From: Chloroflexota bacterium
Lineage (GTDB): Bacteria; Chloroflexota; Anaerolineae; B4-G1
Length of the DNA: 52,539 bases
Assembly (NCBI GenBank): GCA_024232355.1
Contig: JAAEPW010000501.1
Location: 1 to 52,539 of the forward strand
Direction: 5' to 3'
Made by a program: the position numbers and the translations under genes. Below the pieces are notes generated by a model. It did not search any database. It worked only from the letters and a program-made list of their open reading frames with translations, and was not told where the DNA came from. Of this stretch, positions 14,986 through 23,271 are shown in pieces; position 1 is the stretch's first letter, and each line of letters opens with the position of its first letter.

Positions 14986-17016
14986 TCACTCGGAGACTGG
15001 CACCACGCACCGAAAGCCCACGTCAATGTTCCGGTAGGTAGGGATGGCGTGGCTGCCTCGGGTAGACGTGCGAGCCATATCTTGCCCGTTCCCATTCATC
15101 CAATCACCCCCGCGCATCACTTTGTGGGTGCCGCTGTCCGGGCCAGGCGGGTTGCTGGATGGCGAGACGCTGTAATAATCTTCCTGGAACCAGTCGTGGA
15201 CCCATTCCTGGACGTTGCCCGCCATGTCGGCGCAGCCGTACGGGCTGTCTCCCTCCGGCGAATAGCTTCCCACTGGCATTGGGCCGCCGACCTCTGATTC
15301 TCTCGTGTTGCACAGGCCGGCACTAAAACTGTTGCTCCACGGGTATTCCCGGCCGTTCGTGCCCCGGGCGGCCTTTTCCCACTCGGCCTCGGTGGGTAGT
15401 CTGCCGCCTCGCCATTCGCAATAGGCTTGCGCATCGAACCAGTTTGCCAAGACCACCGGGTGATCAGCATAGCTCTCATCCGCCTGCCACACGTCGTTCT
15501 GCGGGTACAGGTGGACCCACTGGCTCCTCGCTTTTGGAAACGTGGTGACAATGATGCTATCGGTGCGCTGCTCGTTGAGAAAGGCTGCAAACTGGGCGTT
15601 GGTCACCTCGTACTGGTCGATGTAGAAAGCGTCCAGCATGACCATACGGACCGGCTCGACCAGGTGCCCGATGCCCCCCAACACGAATGGCCCGGCGGAG
15701 ACAAAGACCATCGGCACGCCGCGAGCGTCGGTGGTCCCTTGCACCACAGGGATGTCTGTGGGCTGCGGCGTCAATTGGGAGAGGGGGGCAGTTGTGGGGA
15801 ACAACGTTGTGTTTCCCGTAAGAGGTCTCACCCCCAAAGCAAATATGCAAGGTAACAAAAGCAGTCCTATCAGTGCCAGCAGGACCAGGTAGGTCAGAAA
15901 TTGACGCCTTGTCATTGGTGTTTTGGGTAAAACTCTGGTAGGCTTTCTAATCGGCGAGGCTCGGTACACCGGTTGGACGACAATTTCTGGGGCAGGCGGG
16001 GGCGTGACCGGCTGCCGACGCTGTCGTGGGGCGGCTTGGGTGCGACACTTGGGGCAAGTGTCTGTATAGTTGGAATAATAATGCCCTTGAGGACACGCTG
16101 TCAGGTTGTCCTCTGCTGTGCCTAGGGCTTGCTTCCACTCGCCCGGCGTGGGTCGTGCGCTGGGCTGCTGGTGCCCGTCCGCAAAGCAATGCTGTATCAG
16201 ATTGACCACCTCGGGATGCAGTGTGTCTAGCCCGAGACCAGTCGGGGGTGGGGCGACCGGCCCCGATATGCCCATAAAGTAAGGGAACAATCCCCGGCGG
16301 ATCTTTTCTTCCATCGGCGGCGGATCGCCGCTCCCTAACCACCGCCCTCGAAATGGGTGGTTGCCCTCCATCAACAGTTGAAAGATCAGCACTCCCAAGC
16401 CAAAGTGATCGTGCTCGGGTGTGCGCCGAACCTCTTGAAAGTGCTTTCCCTGCAACTCGGGCGGCGTGTACTCGGGCTTGCCGACGATACAAGGGTAGAA
16501 TGCTTCCGCCGTCTCTACTTGGAACGAGTCGGTGTCGATCAACGTCACCAGCGCCGACGACGTGACCATAATGTTGCTCTCGTGCAGGTCGCCGATGACG
16601 TAATCGCGGGCGTGCAGCGCCTCGACCGCCGCCGCCAGGTTTAGGGCCGTGCGGTGGAGGTAGCGCCGGTCGAATTTGGGCAGTGTCTTTATCCGGAGGC
16701 GCGGGTTAAAGACCTTGAGCGCGGTGACAGCGTTCTGAACGCGGGGCATCAAATAGCCCACGAACACGCCCTTTTCGTCGTAGAGCATCACGATGGGCCA
16801 GGCGAAGGAGGCGTGCTCCGGCTGGTCGGTGGGATCGTTGGGGGGATGGCTCAGCATCCAGGCCAGCTTTTGCTCGTAGATGGCGATGTGGGGCGTGGTG
16901 TAGCGTTTGATCAAATAGTTGGGATGGTCCGCGACGTGGTATACGGCGGACTCACCCCCCTGACCGATCTGGCGTCCAAATTCGACGGGCCTGCGTTTCG
17001 AGTCGTAAACCACCAT
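14986..17016 (-). CDS. TerY-P-type protein kinase fused through a membrane segment to an FGE/SUMF1-like domain
   Basis: 676 residues. Kinase domain about 10-300: glycine loop GQGGESAVY (18-26), Lys37, catalytic loop IGDLHESN (Asp143, Asn148), and DTD (161-163) in place of DFG. Next comes a zinc-ribbon-like C308PQGH...C321PKC324 segment and a Pro-rich linker, then one membrane helix (372-395) and a Pro/Thr stretch. Residues 430-673 are a formylglycine-generating-enzyme/C-type-lectin-like domain (FYIDQYEVTNAQFAAF, GGRLPTEAEWEKAARG, GNVQEWVHDW, DVGFRC). The paired catalytic Cys of true FGEs are not seen near GGDWMNGNG, so the domain is probably a ligand-binding sensor outside the membrane. It starts 12 bases after the PP2C gene in the order vWA-PP2C-kinase. 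Confidence 0.88.
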   Translation of the reverse strand: MVVYDSKRRPVEFGRQIGQGGESAVYHVADHPNYLIKRYTTPHIAIYEQKLAWMLSHPPNDPTDQPEHASFAWPIVMLYDEKGVFVGYLMPRVQNAVTALKVFNPRLRIKTLPKFDRRYLHRTALNLAAAVEALHARDYVIGDLHESNIMVTSSALVTLIDTDSFQVETAEAFYPCIVGKPEYTPPELQGKHFQEVRRTPEHDHFGLGVLIFQLLMEGNHPFRGRWLGSGDPPPMEEKIRRGLFPYFMGISGPVAPPPTGLGLDTLHPEVVNLIQHCFADGHQQPSARPTPGEWKQALGTAEDNLTACPQGHYYSNYTDTCPKCRTQAAPRQRRQPVTPPPAPEIVVQPVYRASPIRKPTRVLPKTPMTRRQFLTYLVLLALIGLLLLPCIFALGVRPLTGNTTLFPTTAPLSQLTPQPTDIPVVQGTTDARGVPMVFVSAGPFVLGGIGHLVEPVRMVMLDAFYIDQYEVTNAQFAAFLNEQRTDSIIVTTFPKARSQWVHLYPQNDVWQADESYADHPVVLANWFDAQAYCEWRGGRLPTEAEWEKAARGTNGREYPWSNSFSAGLCNTRESEVGGPMPVGSYSPEGDSPYGCADMAGNVQEWVHDWFQEDYYSVSPSSNPPGPDSGTHKVMRGGDWMNGNGQDMARTSTRGSHAIPTYRNIDVGFRCVVPVSE

Positions 17017-17028
17017 AGAGGGGGTTTC

Positions 17029-17796
17029 TCACCACCTGTCGGGAACGGAAACCGCCAGTACCAGCGTTTTGTCATCGTCGGTACGGGCAGAGACCCGTTC
17101 GGAGGCCAGGAAGGCGGCCAATTGCTCCTGGGCTTTTTTCTCATCCTCCATCTCGGTCGCAAACTTGAGCAGAGGCTGGAAAAAGGGCGTATGGGGCGCA
17201 TTGTCGACGGCGTTCACCGCCAAGCGTACCACGCCGTCGGACATCAGTACCAGGGTCTGGACCGGGGGGTAGACGTGAACCTGGAGTTGGTCGAGGGCGC
17301 CTTTCATCGTCAGAAAAAAGGTCTCGTTGGCATATTCCCCGCGTTGGAGCTGGGTGGCGACAAAGAGCGGGTCATCCGGGCCTTTTTGGGCGACGGCGAG
17401 GCAGTCCCCGATCTGCCCCACGGCCAACCCTTCGTTGGATGCGACGGCACAGGTCAGGGTGGCGGCGAAATCTCGCGCCGAATCATTTTGCCACCGAGCG
17501 TGCCCGACAATGTCCTCGCGGGCCTGGCGGAACGCGGCGTTCATCAACTGCTGCCACTCGAATTCGGTTCGCGGCACGTTGTACGCCAGGTCCCGTTCCA
17601 GCGAGTCGAGCGCTTGCTTGACGGCCCGTTGCGCGCCTTCGTCCGATCGGCTGGCTGTGCCTGCGCCATCGGCCACGGCGACCACGACCGCGCCATTCAG
17701 CAAGACCCGGTGGCCGTGCGCGTCTTGGCAGGGGATGTCGTTCTTTTCATGGGATGTGCCCGGCACCGATGCCCCAACGACGTGCCACTTGCTCAT
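17029..17796 (-). CDS. PP2C-family serine/threonine phosphatase of the vWA-PP2C-kinase triad
   Basis: 255 residues from ATG 17796 (MSKWHVVG), whose ATGA overlaps the vWA stop; a longer upstream frame is only vWA sequence out of phase. PP2C metal motifs are intact: VVAVADGAGTASRSDEGA (Asp43), FAATLTCAV, GQIGDCLAV, LVLMSDGVVRL and TDDDKTLVLAVS. The N-terminal GASVPGTSHEKNDIPCQDA resembles the PP2C of TerY-P triads. It probably reverses phosphorylation by the adjacent kinase. Confidence 0.9.
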   Translation of the reverse strand: MSKWHVVGASVPGTSHEKNDIPCQDAHGHRVLLNGAVVVAVADGAGTASRSDEGAQRAVKQALDSLERDLAYNVPRTEFEWQQLMNAAFRQAREDIVGHARWQNDSARDFAATLTCAVASNEGLAVGQIGDCLAVAQKGPDDPLFVATQLQRGEYANETFFLTMKGALDQLQVHVYPPVQTLVLMSDGVVRLAVNAVDNAPHTPFFQPLLKFATEMEDEKKAQEQLAAFLASERVSARTDDDKTLVLAVSVPDRW

Positions 17797-18536
17797 TCGA
17801 ACCGGCTCGTGTCGGGGATCAGGTCCGAACCGAACGTGGCCCAACTCAGATCGGGCAGCGGCACCTGGACGCCCGGCGTGGAATGGGCCACCACCGACAG
17901 GCTCTTGGACAGCCACTGGAACAGCTCGCCAAAGGCCAGTTCCTTGAGCTGGAACGGCGGCCTGTCAAAGGGGGTGAATTGGGCCAGCGTCGCCATCACG
18001 GCGTCCGTGGTGCCGATGCCGTAAAAGCTCACGCCCTTGCGGTCTTCTTCCTCCCGCACTTGCTGGGCGGCCTGCTGCCACTCGTCGGTCGGTTGGCCGT
18101 CGGTGATGAGGAACATCCAAGGGCGGTAATAGTCCAGCCCGTTCTGTTTGTAGATGTCCTTGCGCTCTCGCAGCAGCGTCAGGCTCCGGCGAACGGCCTC
18201 GCCCATCGGCGTGGGGCCGCCAGCCGCCAATATCGGCGGGCGAAAACCGTCCACGGTGACGAATGCTTGATTGGCGTCGAACTGGACCGGTTGCGCCGCG
18301 CCGCTGCGGACGTCGATAGCGTGGACTCTACCCCCAAAGGTGACGATGGCGACCTCGACCCGCAAGGCGGCCAGGTGGTCTCCTTTCAGGGCCTGGTCAA
18401 AAGCGCGCAAGCCCTCGTTCAATTGATCGATCGGCTCGCCTTTCATAGACCCCGACGTGTCCAGGAGCAGCACGACCGGGCAGCGTGGTTCGGGATTGTC
18501 TGCGAATTCGGCCTGTTCAAGCAGTATATTGCTCAT
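17793..18536 (-). CDS. TerY-like von Willebrand factor A domain protein
   Basis: 247 residues from ATG 18536 (MSNILLEQ); GGAGG lies 5 bases ahead, while the ATG three bases earlier would be too close to that site. One vWA domain with an intact MIDAS: DTSGSM (26-31), the Thr motif GGPTPMGEA and the Asp motif LITDGQPTDE. VVLLLDTSGSMKGEPIDQLN and the following helix are characteristic of TerY. Metal-dependent protein-binding module, first gene of the triad, coupled to PP2C by ATGA. Ter-linked and antiphage roles are reported for related triads. Confidence 0.92.
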   Translation of the reverse strand: MSNILLEQAEFADNPEPRCPVVLLLDTSGSMKGEPIDQLNEGLRAFDQALKGDHLAALRVEVAIVTFGGRVHAIDVRSGAAQPVQFDANQAFVTVDGFRPPILAAGGPTPMGEAVRRSLTLLRERKDIYKQNGLDYYRPWMFLITDGQPTDEWQQAAQQVREEEDRKGVSFYGIGTTDAVMATLAQFTPFDRPPFQLKELAFGELFQWLSKSLSVVAHSTPGVQVPLPDLSWATFGSDLIPDTSRFE

Positions 18537-18599
18537 CATAACCTCCACTGGGGTGATTTTAGATTGGTTGATTTTAGATTGAGAGATATTTGTAGGTAA

Positions 18600-18827
18600 G
18601 CGTTGCGCGTCCTCATTTATTTTACCACAGTTGGCACATTGACGAAAATAGCGAGGTGTTTCAGTGCCTTGCTATCAATACGAAAGCTGTTGAAACGGGT
18701 TGCAACAAGACCTGGCAGGTCTGTGCGAGAGGTACCACGCTTGACCCGCCCCCGAGGAGGGTGGCTGAGAGCAATAAGGAGCGAGTACGAACACTATTGT
18801 ACTCACGAGTTGTGATTTGGTTTTCAT
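18600..18827 (-). pseudogene. Broken third copy of the secreted-protein paralogue, with a GACCTGGCAGGTC palindrome
   Basis: On the minus strand, ATG 18827 starts MKTKSQLVSTIVFVLA, almost the same as the start of the gene ending at 18831 (MKTKSQLVNTIMLVLG), and the leader before it is a near copy of the leader at 19704-19720. After about 17 codons similarity stops and no long frame follows. A palindrome AGACCTGGCAGGTCT lies at 18708-18722, close to the break. This looks like a truncated tandem duplicate. Confidence 0.6.
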
Positions 18828-18830
18828 TTG

Positions 18831-19703
18831 TTATTTTCCCCAGAAACCATACGTACGAGAAACGTCAGGAAATGGTACTATCTCGTAAGAAATATCTGTA
18901 TAATCGCCTACGCCATACTCCAAGAGGCCCGCCGTTGCATTTCTCAGTCGAATCTCTTGATCCTCTTCCAGGAACAAAAACCACCAGGTAGACTCCAATC
19001 CCTGAATCTTGGTCCAGACTGTGATTCGATAGTTATAATACCAATAATCAGAGCTCCCTTTGGCTGCAGCCCAAGGCCCATCCTCTCTGCGCCAATCATA
19101 GAAGGCGACATCATCTTCGATGTGATTGGGTAACGTCATCAACACCAACGCCTTGGCGACTAGCTCGCGGTTCTCTGCGGTGATGACGACGTCGTTTACC
19201 TTGAGCAACTCGTTGAAGGTATCGGCGGTGTAGCATTGGTCGTCTTGCCAAGCTACCAATCTGGTGCGACGGTAATAGTCGTGCTCAGGCTCTTGATAGC
19301 GACCTGTCAGCCCAATCACGTAGAAACTTGTGTCAAGAAACAACTGCTTCCACTCTGGCCGTACAATCAGTTGGATGGAATCAGGCCATACACAAGCTTT
19401 AACTTTTCCACTTTCAAATGCTTGTTCGCACTCTGTTCGCGTTGGGCTGTAGTTGCTGTACTCTTGTCCTACAGCCGCTGCCGCTTTTTCTCTTTTTGTC
19501 AGCGTGGGAGTAGGTGCTGGTGTGGCGCTGGCAGTTGGTGTGAGCGCCCGTGTAGTGGTCTGGGGCACGGTGGAGTTTGGCGTCACAGGTGGGGTGTGTT
19601 CTTGCTGGCTGTTGCACCCGGCCAACAGCGTCGATGCGCCTAGGAATAATCCCACGCCCAGTACGAGCATTATTGTGTTGACGAGTTGTGATTTGGTTTT
19701 CAT
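18831..19703 (-). CDS. Secreted lipoprotein, member of a local paralogous family
   Basis: 290 residues. Signal peptide with lipobox LLAGC (Cys30), then a Thr/Pro-rich stretch (TPTASATPAPTPTLT) and a C-terminal domain with EWKQLFLDTSFYVIGL, TADTFNELLKVNDVV, AENRELVAKALVLMTLPNHIEDDV and WTKIQGLESTWWF. The last two blocks are closely shared with the next gene upstream. Function unknown; extracytoplasmic. The A/T-richer composition than flanking enzymes hints at acquisition or lineage-specific expansion. Confidence 0.8.
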   Translation of the reverse strand: MKTKSQLVNTIMLVLGVGLFLGASTLLAGCNSQQEHTPPVTPNSTVPQTTTRALTPTASATPAPTPTLTKREKAAAAVGQEYSNYSPTRTECEQAFESGKVKACVWPDSIQLIVRPEWKQLFLDTSFYVIGLTGRYQEPEHDYYRRTRLVAWQDDQCYTADTFNELLKVNDVVITAENRELVAKALVLMTLPNHIEDDVAFYDWRREDGPWAAAKGSSDYWYYNYRITVWTKIQGLESTWWFLFLEEDQEIRLRNATAGLLEYGVGDYTDISYEIVPFPDVSRTYGFWGK

Positions 19704-19706
19704 TTG

Positions 19707-20474
19707 TTATTCTCCACGAAAGTAGTAGTGTTGGGTTGAAGGAATAGGCAGTTCAAGAAAGAACACGTCAATATAGTCCCCGATATTAGACTCAACAACC
19801 CTAAATCTCGTAGCAGCTCTTAACCGATTATCATTGAATGCAAACCACCACCAAATCTCCAAACCCTGGATTTTCGTCCAGGCTTTTAAATAGTTGGTAT
19901 ATATCAATAGCCCAGAATCCCACTCGCCCACATCCCACTCAGTGAAAACAACCTCTTCTTCGAGATAGTCGGGAATGGTCATAAGCGCGAACGCCTTGGC
20001 GACCAGTTCGCGGTTCTCGTCAGTGATGGCGGTGACACCATTGGCCTTTAGCAAGCGGTCAAAAGTCTCGGCGGTGTAGTGTTGGTCGTCATACTCGATG
20101 ATGAGCCAGTCACGTGGTCCTCCCCCATCCCCAGGTTCTCCTCCAGGCACCAGATAGCTCTTTACCAAAAAGAACTCGGTTTGGGGAAGTAATTCTTCCC
20201 ACTCGGTACGTGTGATAGGTGCCGCGGACTTGATCACGCTGCACGACAATTCGGTTTCAAGAGTTTTACCGCACTCGTCCATTGAAAATGTGACCTGGCC
20301 CCTTGGTTGTATCAATTCTCGCGCCAGCGCCTCGCCTGGCCTCAATGTTGGTGTGGGTTTGGGTCTAGCTATGAATGTGAATAGCCTTCCACGCTGCATG
20401 AATGCCACTGCCAGCACCATGGCGCTTGTGGCGAGTAGTGCTGCGATCAGGATTGATCGGGTTTTGGTGTTCAT
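19707..20474 (-). CDS. Secreted or membrane-anchored paralogue of the lipoprotein at 18831-19703
   Basis: 255 residues from ATG 20474 (MNTKTRSILIAALLATS), which has AGAGGT about 7 bases upstream. One N-terminal hydrophobic segment without a lipobox Cys, then a short Pro/Thr linker (PKPTPTLRPG) and a domain sharing ITDENRELVAKAFALMTIPDYLEEEVVF and WTKIQGLE with its neighbour (in short blocks). Unknown function. The two genes are 3 bases apart and probably cotranscribed. The 343 bases upstream hold only the add promoter and a partial GACCTGGCAGGTC palindrome at about 20719-20732. Confidence 0.78.
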   Translation of the reverse strand: MNTKTRSILIAALLATSAMVLAVAFMQRGRLFTFIARPKPTPTLRPGEALARELIQPRGQVTFSMDECGKTLETELSCSVIKSAAPITRTEWEELLPQTEFFLVKSYLVPGGEPGDGGGPRDWLIIEYDDQHYTAETFDRLLKANGVTAITDENRELVAKAFALMTIPDYLEEEVVFTEWDVGEWDSGLLIYTNYLKAWTKIQGLEIWWWFAFNDNRLRAATRFRVVESNIGDYIDVFFLELPIPSTQHYYFRGE

Positions 20475-20735
20475 CGTATTACCTCTTGCCAAGTTGTCTT
20501 GGTCACGCAAAGATTACCACGGATATGGAAATACACGATGTTTAGCCGCCGAGACACAATGATCGTGTATTTCTTCATCCGAGGTAGTCTTTTTCCACAA
20601 GTACAATTCCACGCTTCGAGTACACCTATCTATTACATGCGGTTTCCGTCGAAAAGTTCACCCGTATTCCTGATGACTTGAGTATAGTACATTCAGGAAA
20701 AAAATGCCATGGGGCGAGAACCTGGCAGGTCTTGA

Positions 20736-20764
20736 TTGACAAGAGCGCCAAGTTCGAGTATCCT
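20736..20764 (+). promoter_or_regulatory. Probable promoter of add-cobO
   Basis: TTGACA at 20736-20741 and TATCCT at 20759-20764, 17-base spacer, about 54 bases before the add start. Confidence 0.6.
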
Positions 20765-20817
20765 TTTGGTGCATTATTGACCCTTCCCGCAAAATCCATA
20801 TGCTAGGAGGAATGGAT

Positions 20818-21819
20818 ATGATTGACACTACTTTTCCCCTGATTGACCTGCACCGCCACTTGGACGGCGCCGTGCGCCTAGAGACGATCCTCGACATGGG
20901 CCGTCAGCACAACCTGCCGCTGCCTGCCTGGGACCTGGAAGGACTGCGCCCGCACGTCCAGGTGACGGAACCTGAACCCGGTCTCGTGGCGTTTTTCGCC
21001 AAGTTCAAGTGGATGACGGGCATCCTGGTGGATTATGATGCTTGCCGCCGGGTGGCGCGCGAAAACGTCGAGGATGCCCAGCGCGAGGGCATTGACTATA
21101 TCGAGCTGCGGTTCAGCCCGTGGTTCATGGCCGAGCCTAACGGCCTGGATCCGGCGGGCGTGGTCGAGGCTGTGGCCGACGGCGTGGAGACTGGCGCGCG
21201 CGATTTTGGCGTCCAAGCCAAGCTGATCGGAATCCTCAGCCGCACCTACGGCCCGGACGTTTGCCAGAAAGAACTGGAGGCCCTGCTGCGCCATCGCGAC
21301 CGGCTGGCGGCCATAGACCTGGCCGGGGACGAGATAAACTGGCCGGGCGACCTGTTCGTGGCGCACATCCGGCAGGCACGGGAGGCGGGCCTGCACGTGA
21401 CGATCCACGCGGGTGAGAGCGGTGGTGTGGAAAACGTCTGGCAGGCCATTCGTGATCTGAAAGCCACTCGCATCGGCCATGGGATACGGTCCATCGATGA
21501 CCCGGCGCTGCTGGACTATTTGGCCGAGCACCGGATCGGCATCGAATCGTGTATGACCAGCAACGTGCAAACCAGCCTCGTGCCCGACTATGCCAGCCAT
21601 CCGCTGCGCACCTTTCTGGAACGAGGGATACTGGCGTCCATCAACACCGACAACCCGGGCATCAGCGGCATCGATCTGCCTCACGAGTACGAGGTCGCCG
21701 CGCCAGCCGCTGGCCTGACGCCTGATCACACCCGGCAAGCCCAGCGCAATGCGCTTGCCATTGCTTTTCTCTCGGCGGATGAACGGGCTGCCCTGACTCA
21801 ACGAACGGACAAGCAATGA
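20818..21819 (+). CDS. add: Adenosine deaminase
   Basis: 333 residues from ATG 20818, 7 bases after AGGAGG at 20805-20810; ATGs at 20800 and 20812 are too early or too close. Metal site HRHLDGAVR near the N-terminus, then [40 protein letters not shown] (metal His and catalytic Glu region), RIGHG and INTDNPG with the metal/catalytic Asp. It converts adenosine to inosine. The overall similarity to the enterobacterial Add pattern ([16 protein letters not shown]) favours adenosine over aminodeoxyfutalosine as substrate. Coupled to the next gene by ATGA. Confidence 0.92.
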   Translation: MIDTTFPLIDLHRHLDGAVRLETILDMGRQHNLPLPAWDLEGLRPHVQVTEPEPGLVAFFAKFKWMTGILVDYDACRRVARENVEDAQREGIDYIELRFSPWFMAEPNGLDPAGVVEAVADGVETGARDFGVQAKLIGILSRTYGPDVCQKELEALLRHRDRLAAIDLAGDEINWPGDLFVAHIRQAREAGLHVTIHAGESGGVENVWQAIRDLKATRIGHGIRSIDDPALLDYLAEHRIGIESCMTSNVQTSLVPDYASHPLRTFLERGILASINTDNPGISGIDLPHEYEVAAPAAGLTPDHTRQAQRNALAIAFLSADERAALTQRTDKQ

Positions 21820-22349
21820 CCAATTCACAACTCTCACAAGGCTACGTCCAAATCTACACTGGCGACGGCAAAGGCAAGACCACCGCCGCTCTTGGCCTAG
21901 CGCTGCGGGCTACGGGCCACGGGATGCGTACCTACATCGGCCAGTTTATGAAGGGGCAACCCTACGGCGAACTGGACGCCCTGCGCGACCATCCCCTCAT
22001 CACCATCGAACAGTACGGGGACATTCGGTGCATCCGCCGGGAAGAGGTCACGCCCGAACACATCGCCCAGGCCCAGCGTGGGCTGGAGAAAGCGCGGCAA
22101 GCGATCCAATCGGGCCAGTACGACATCGTCGTGCTGGACGAGGTCAACGTGACGGTGTGGTTCGGACTGCTGACCGTGGAAGAGGTGCTGGCCTTTCTGG
22201 ACGAGCGCCCCGCCCACGTCGAAGTCATCCTCACGGGCCGCCGCGCCCCGCAGGAACTGATCGAGCGGGCCGACCTGGTGACCGAGATGCGCGAGATCAA
22301 GCATTATTATGAACAAGGGGTGCCAGCGCGCAAGGGCATCGAGCGATAG
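21816..22349 (+). CDS. cobO: Cob(I)yrinic acid a,c-diamide adenosyltransferase (CobO/BtuR)
   Basis: 177 residues. Walker-A-like P-loop [31 protein letters not shown], the [17 protein letters not shown] segment and [14 protein letters not shown] are diagnostic of the CobA/CobO/BtuR family. It adenosylates cobalt in corrinoids to give coenzyme B12 forms. Starts at ATGA 21816, overlapping the add stop. No B12 riboswitch is seen upstream. Confidence 0.93.
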   Translation: MTNSQLSQGYVQIYTGDGKGKTTAALGLALRATGHGMRTYIGQFMKGQPYGELDALRDHPLITIEQYGDIRCIRREEVTPEHIAQAQRGLEKARQAIQSGQYDIVVLDEVNVTVWFGLLTVEEVLAFLDERPAHVEVILTGRRAPQELIERADLVTEMREIKHYYEQGVPARKGIER

Positions 22350-22440
22350 ATATTTTTAGCCACGAATTACACGAATTATAAGCGAGTAAAAAATTAGTGG
22401 AAATTCGTGCAATTCGTGGCAAAAGAAAGTATTTGGTAGT
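22350..22440. repeat. Family 3 palindromic intergenic element, copy 2
   Basis: Arms AGCCACGAATTACACGAATT and AATTCGTGCAATTCGTGGC face each other across an A/T-rich loop. It occupies the gap between cobO and the next ribosome site, the same placement as copies 4 and 5. Confidence 0.75.
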
Positions 22441-22462
22441 GAACAATACCAGGAGGAATTAA

Positions 22463-23161
22463 ATGACCGCAACCGTTACTCAAATCAGCTTGGGGCAAGC
22501 CAACGTATTTCTGATCCGTGGACAGGCAGGGTGCGTGCTGGTGGACACCGGCGCCCCCGACTCTGCCGACAAGATTCTGGAAAAGCTAAAGGCGCACGAC
22601 GTAGCGCCCGATGACGTCCGCATGATCCTGATCACCCACGGGCACATTGACCACTTTGGAAGCGCATTGGCCCTGCGAGAACGAACCGGCGCGCCGGTAG
22701 CCATCCACACCCTGGACGCCGACGATCTGCGGCAGGGGACTAACCAACAGGACAGCCTGCGGCAGGCTTCGAGGTTGGTGTCCTTTCTGATGGGAATCCC
22801 GGCCTTGCAGCGCCTCCTCGGCCCCGATAGCATCCCATCTTGCGAGCCGGATGTCGTGTTCGAGGGCGAGGAGACCCGGCTGGACGAGTACGGCGTGGCC
22901 GGTCGAGTGGTCCACACGCCGGGGCACACCCATGGCTCCGTCTCGATACTGCTGGACAGCGGCGAGGCCATCATTGGTGATGCAGTGATGGCCAAGATGA
23001 TGGGCCTGATACGCAAACCCGGACACCCCTTTATCGCTTGGGACCTGGCACAGAACCGGGACAGTGTTCGCCGGTTGCTCGCGCTCTCGCCGCACACCGT
23101 CTACGTTGGGCACGGCGGGCCGTTTGAGGCTGAGGATGTGTCCAGGCTTATGGCGGAGTGA
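22463..23161 (+). CDS. Metallo-beta-lactamase-fold hydrolase
   Basis: 232 residues, AGGAGG 7 bases before ATG. Metal motif ITHGHIDHFGSA (HxHxDH) at about 53-64, further His in HTPGHTHGSVS, Asp in AIIGDAV and the C-terminal VYVGHGGPF. Broad glyoxalase-II-like family of thioester and phosphodiester hydrolases; substrate unknown. Stands alone between a family 3 element and an A/T-rich unknown gene. Confidence 0.88.
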   Translation: MTATVTQISLGQANVFLIRGQAGCVLVDTGAPDSADKILEKLKAHDVAPDDVRMILITHGHIDHFGSALALRERTGAPVAIHTLDADDLRQGTNQQDSLRQASRLVSFLMGIPALQRLLGPDSIPSCEPDVVFEGEETRLDEYGVAGRVVHTPGHTHGSVSILLDSGEAIIGDAVMAKMMGLIRKPGHPFIAWDLAQNRDSVRRLLALSPHTVYVGHGGPFEAEDVSRLMAE

Positions 23162-23271
23162 GTTGGGGAGATAGGTGGAGAGCGAGCAAGAGCATATAGT
23201 TGTGCGAAACCGAACGTACTGCCAGAGATTGAGCAGCACACACGCTGAGAATTATCGAACGATTGTGAGAT

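Noticed and set aside
14838..15100. Possible diversity-generating retroelement template: A-rich sequence just beyond the 3' end of the FGE-domain gene.
   Set aside because: No reverse transcriptase in the window, no near-repeat of the C-terminal coding segment, and the codons at the gene's end are not rich in AAC.
14986..16100. True formylglycine-generating sulfatase-modifying enzyme.
   Set aside because: The paired active-site cysteines are not present around the GGDW segment and no sulfatase gene is nearby.
17797..17916. A 40-residue N-terminal extension of the PP2C protein.
   Set aside because: It overlaps vWA coding sequence out of frame, and the ATGA junction gives a better start.
20475..21815. 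Cobalamin riboswitch for cobO.
   Set aside because: cobO starts inside the add stop codon, and no B12-box-like sequence was seen before add.
20818..21819. Aminodeoxyfutalosine deaminase instead of adenosine deaminase.
   Set aside because: menA and menG in the window point to the classical menaquinone route, and the protein follows the Add pattern closely.
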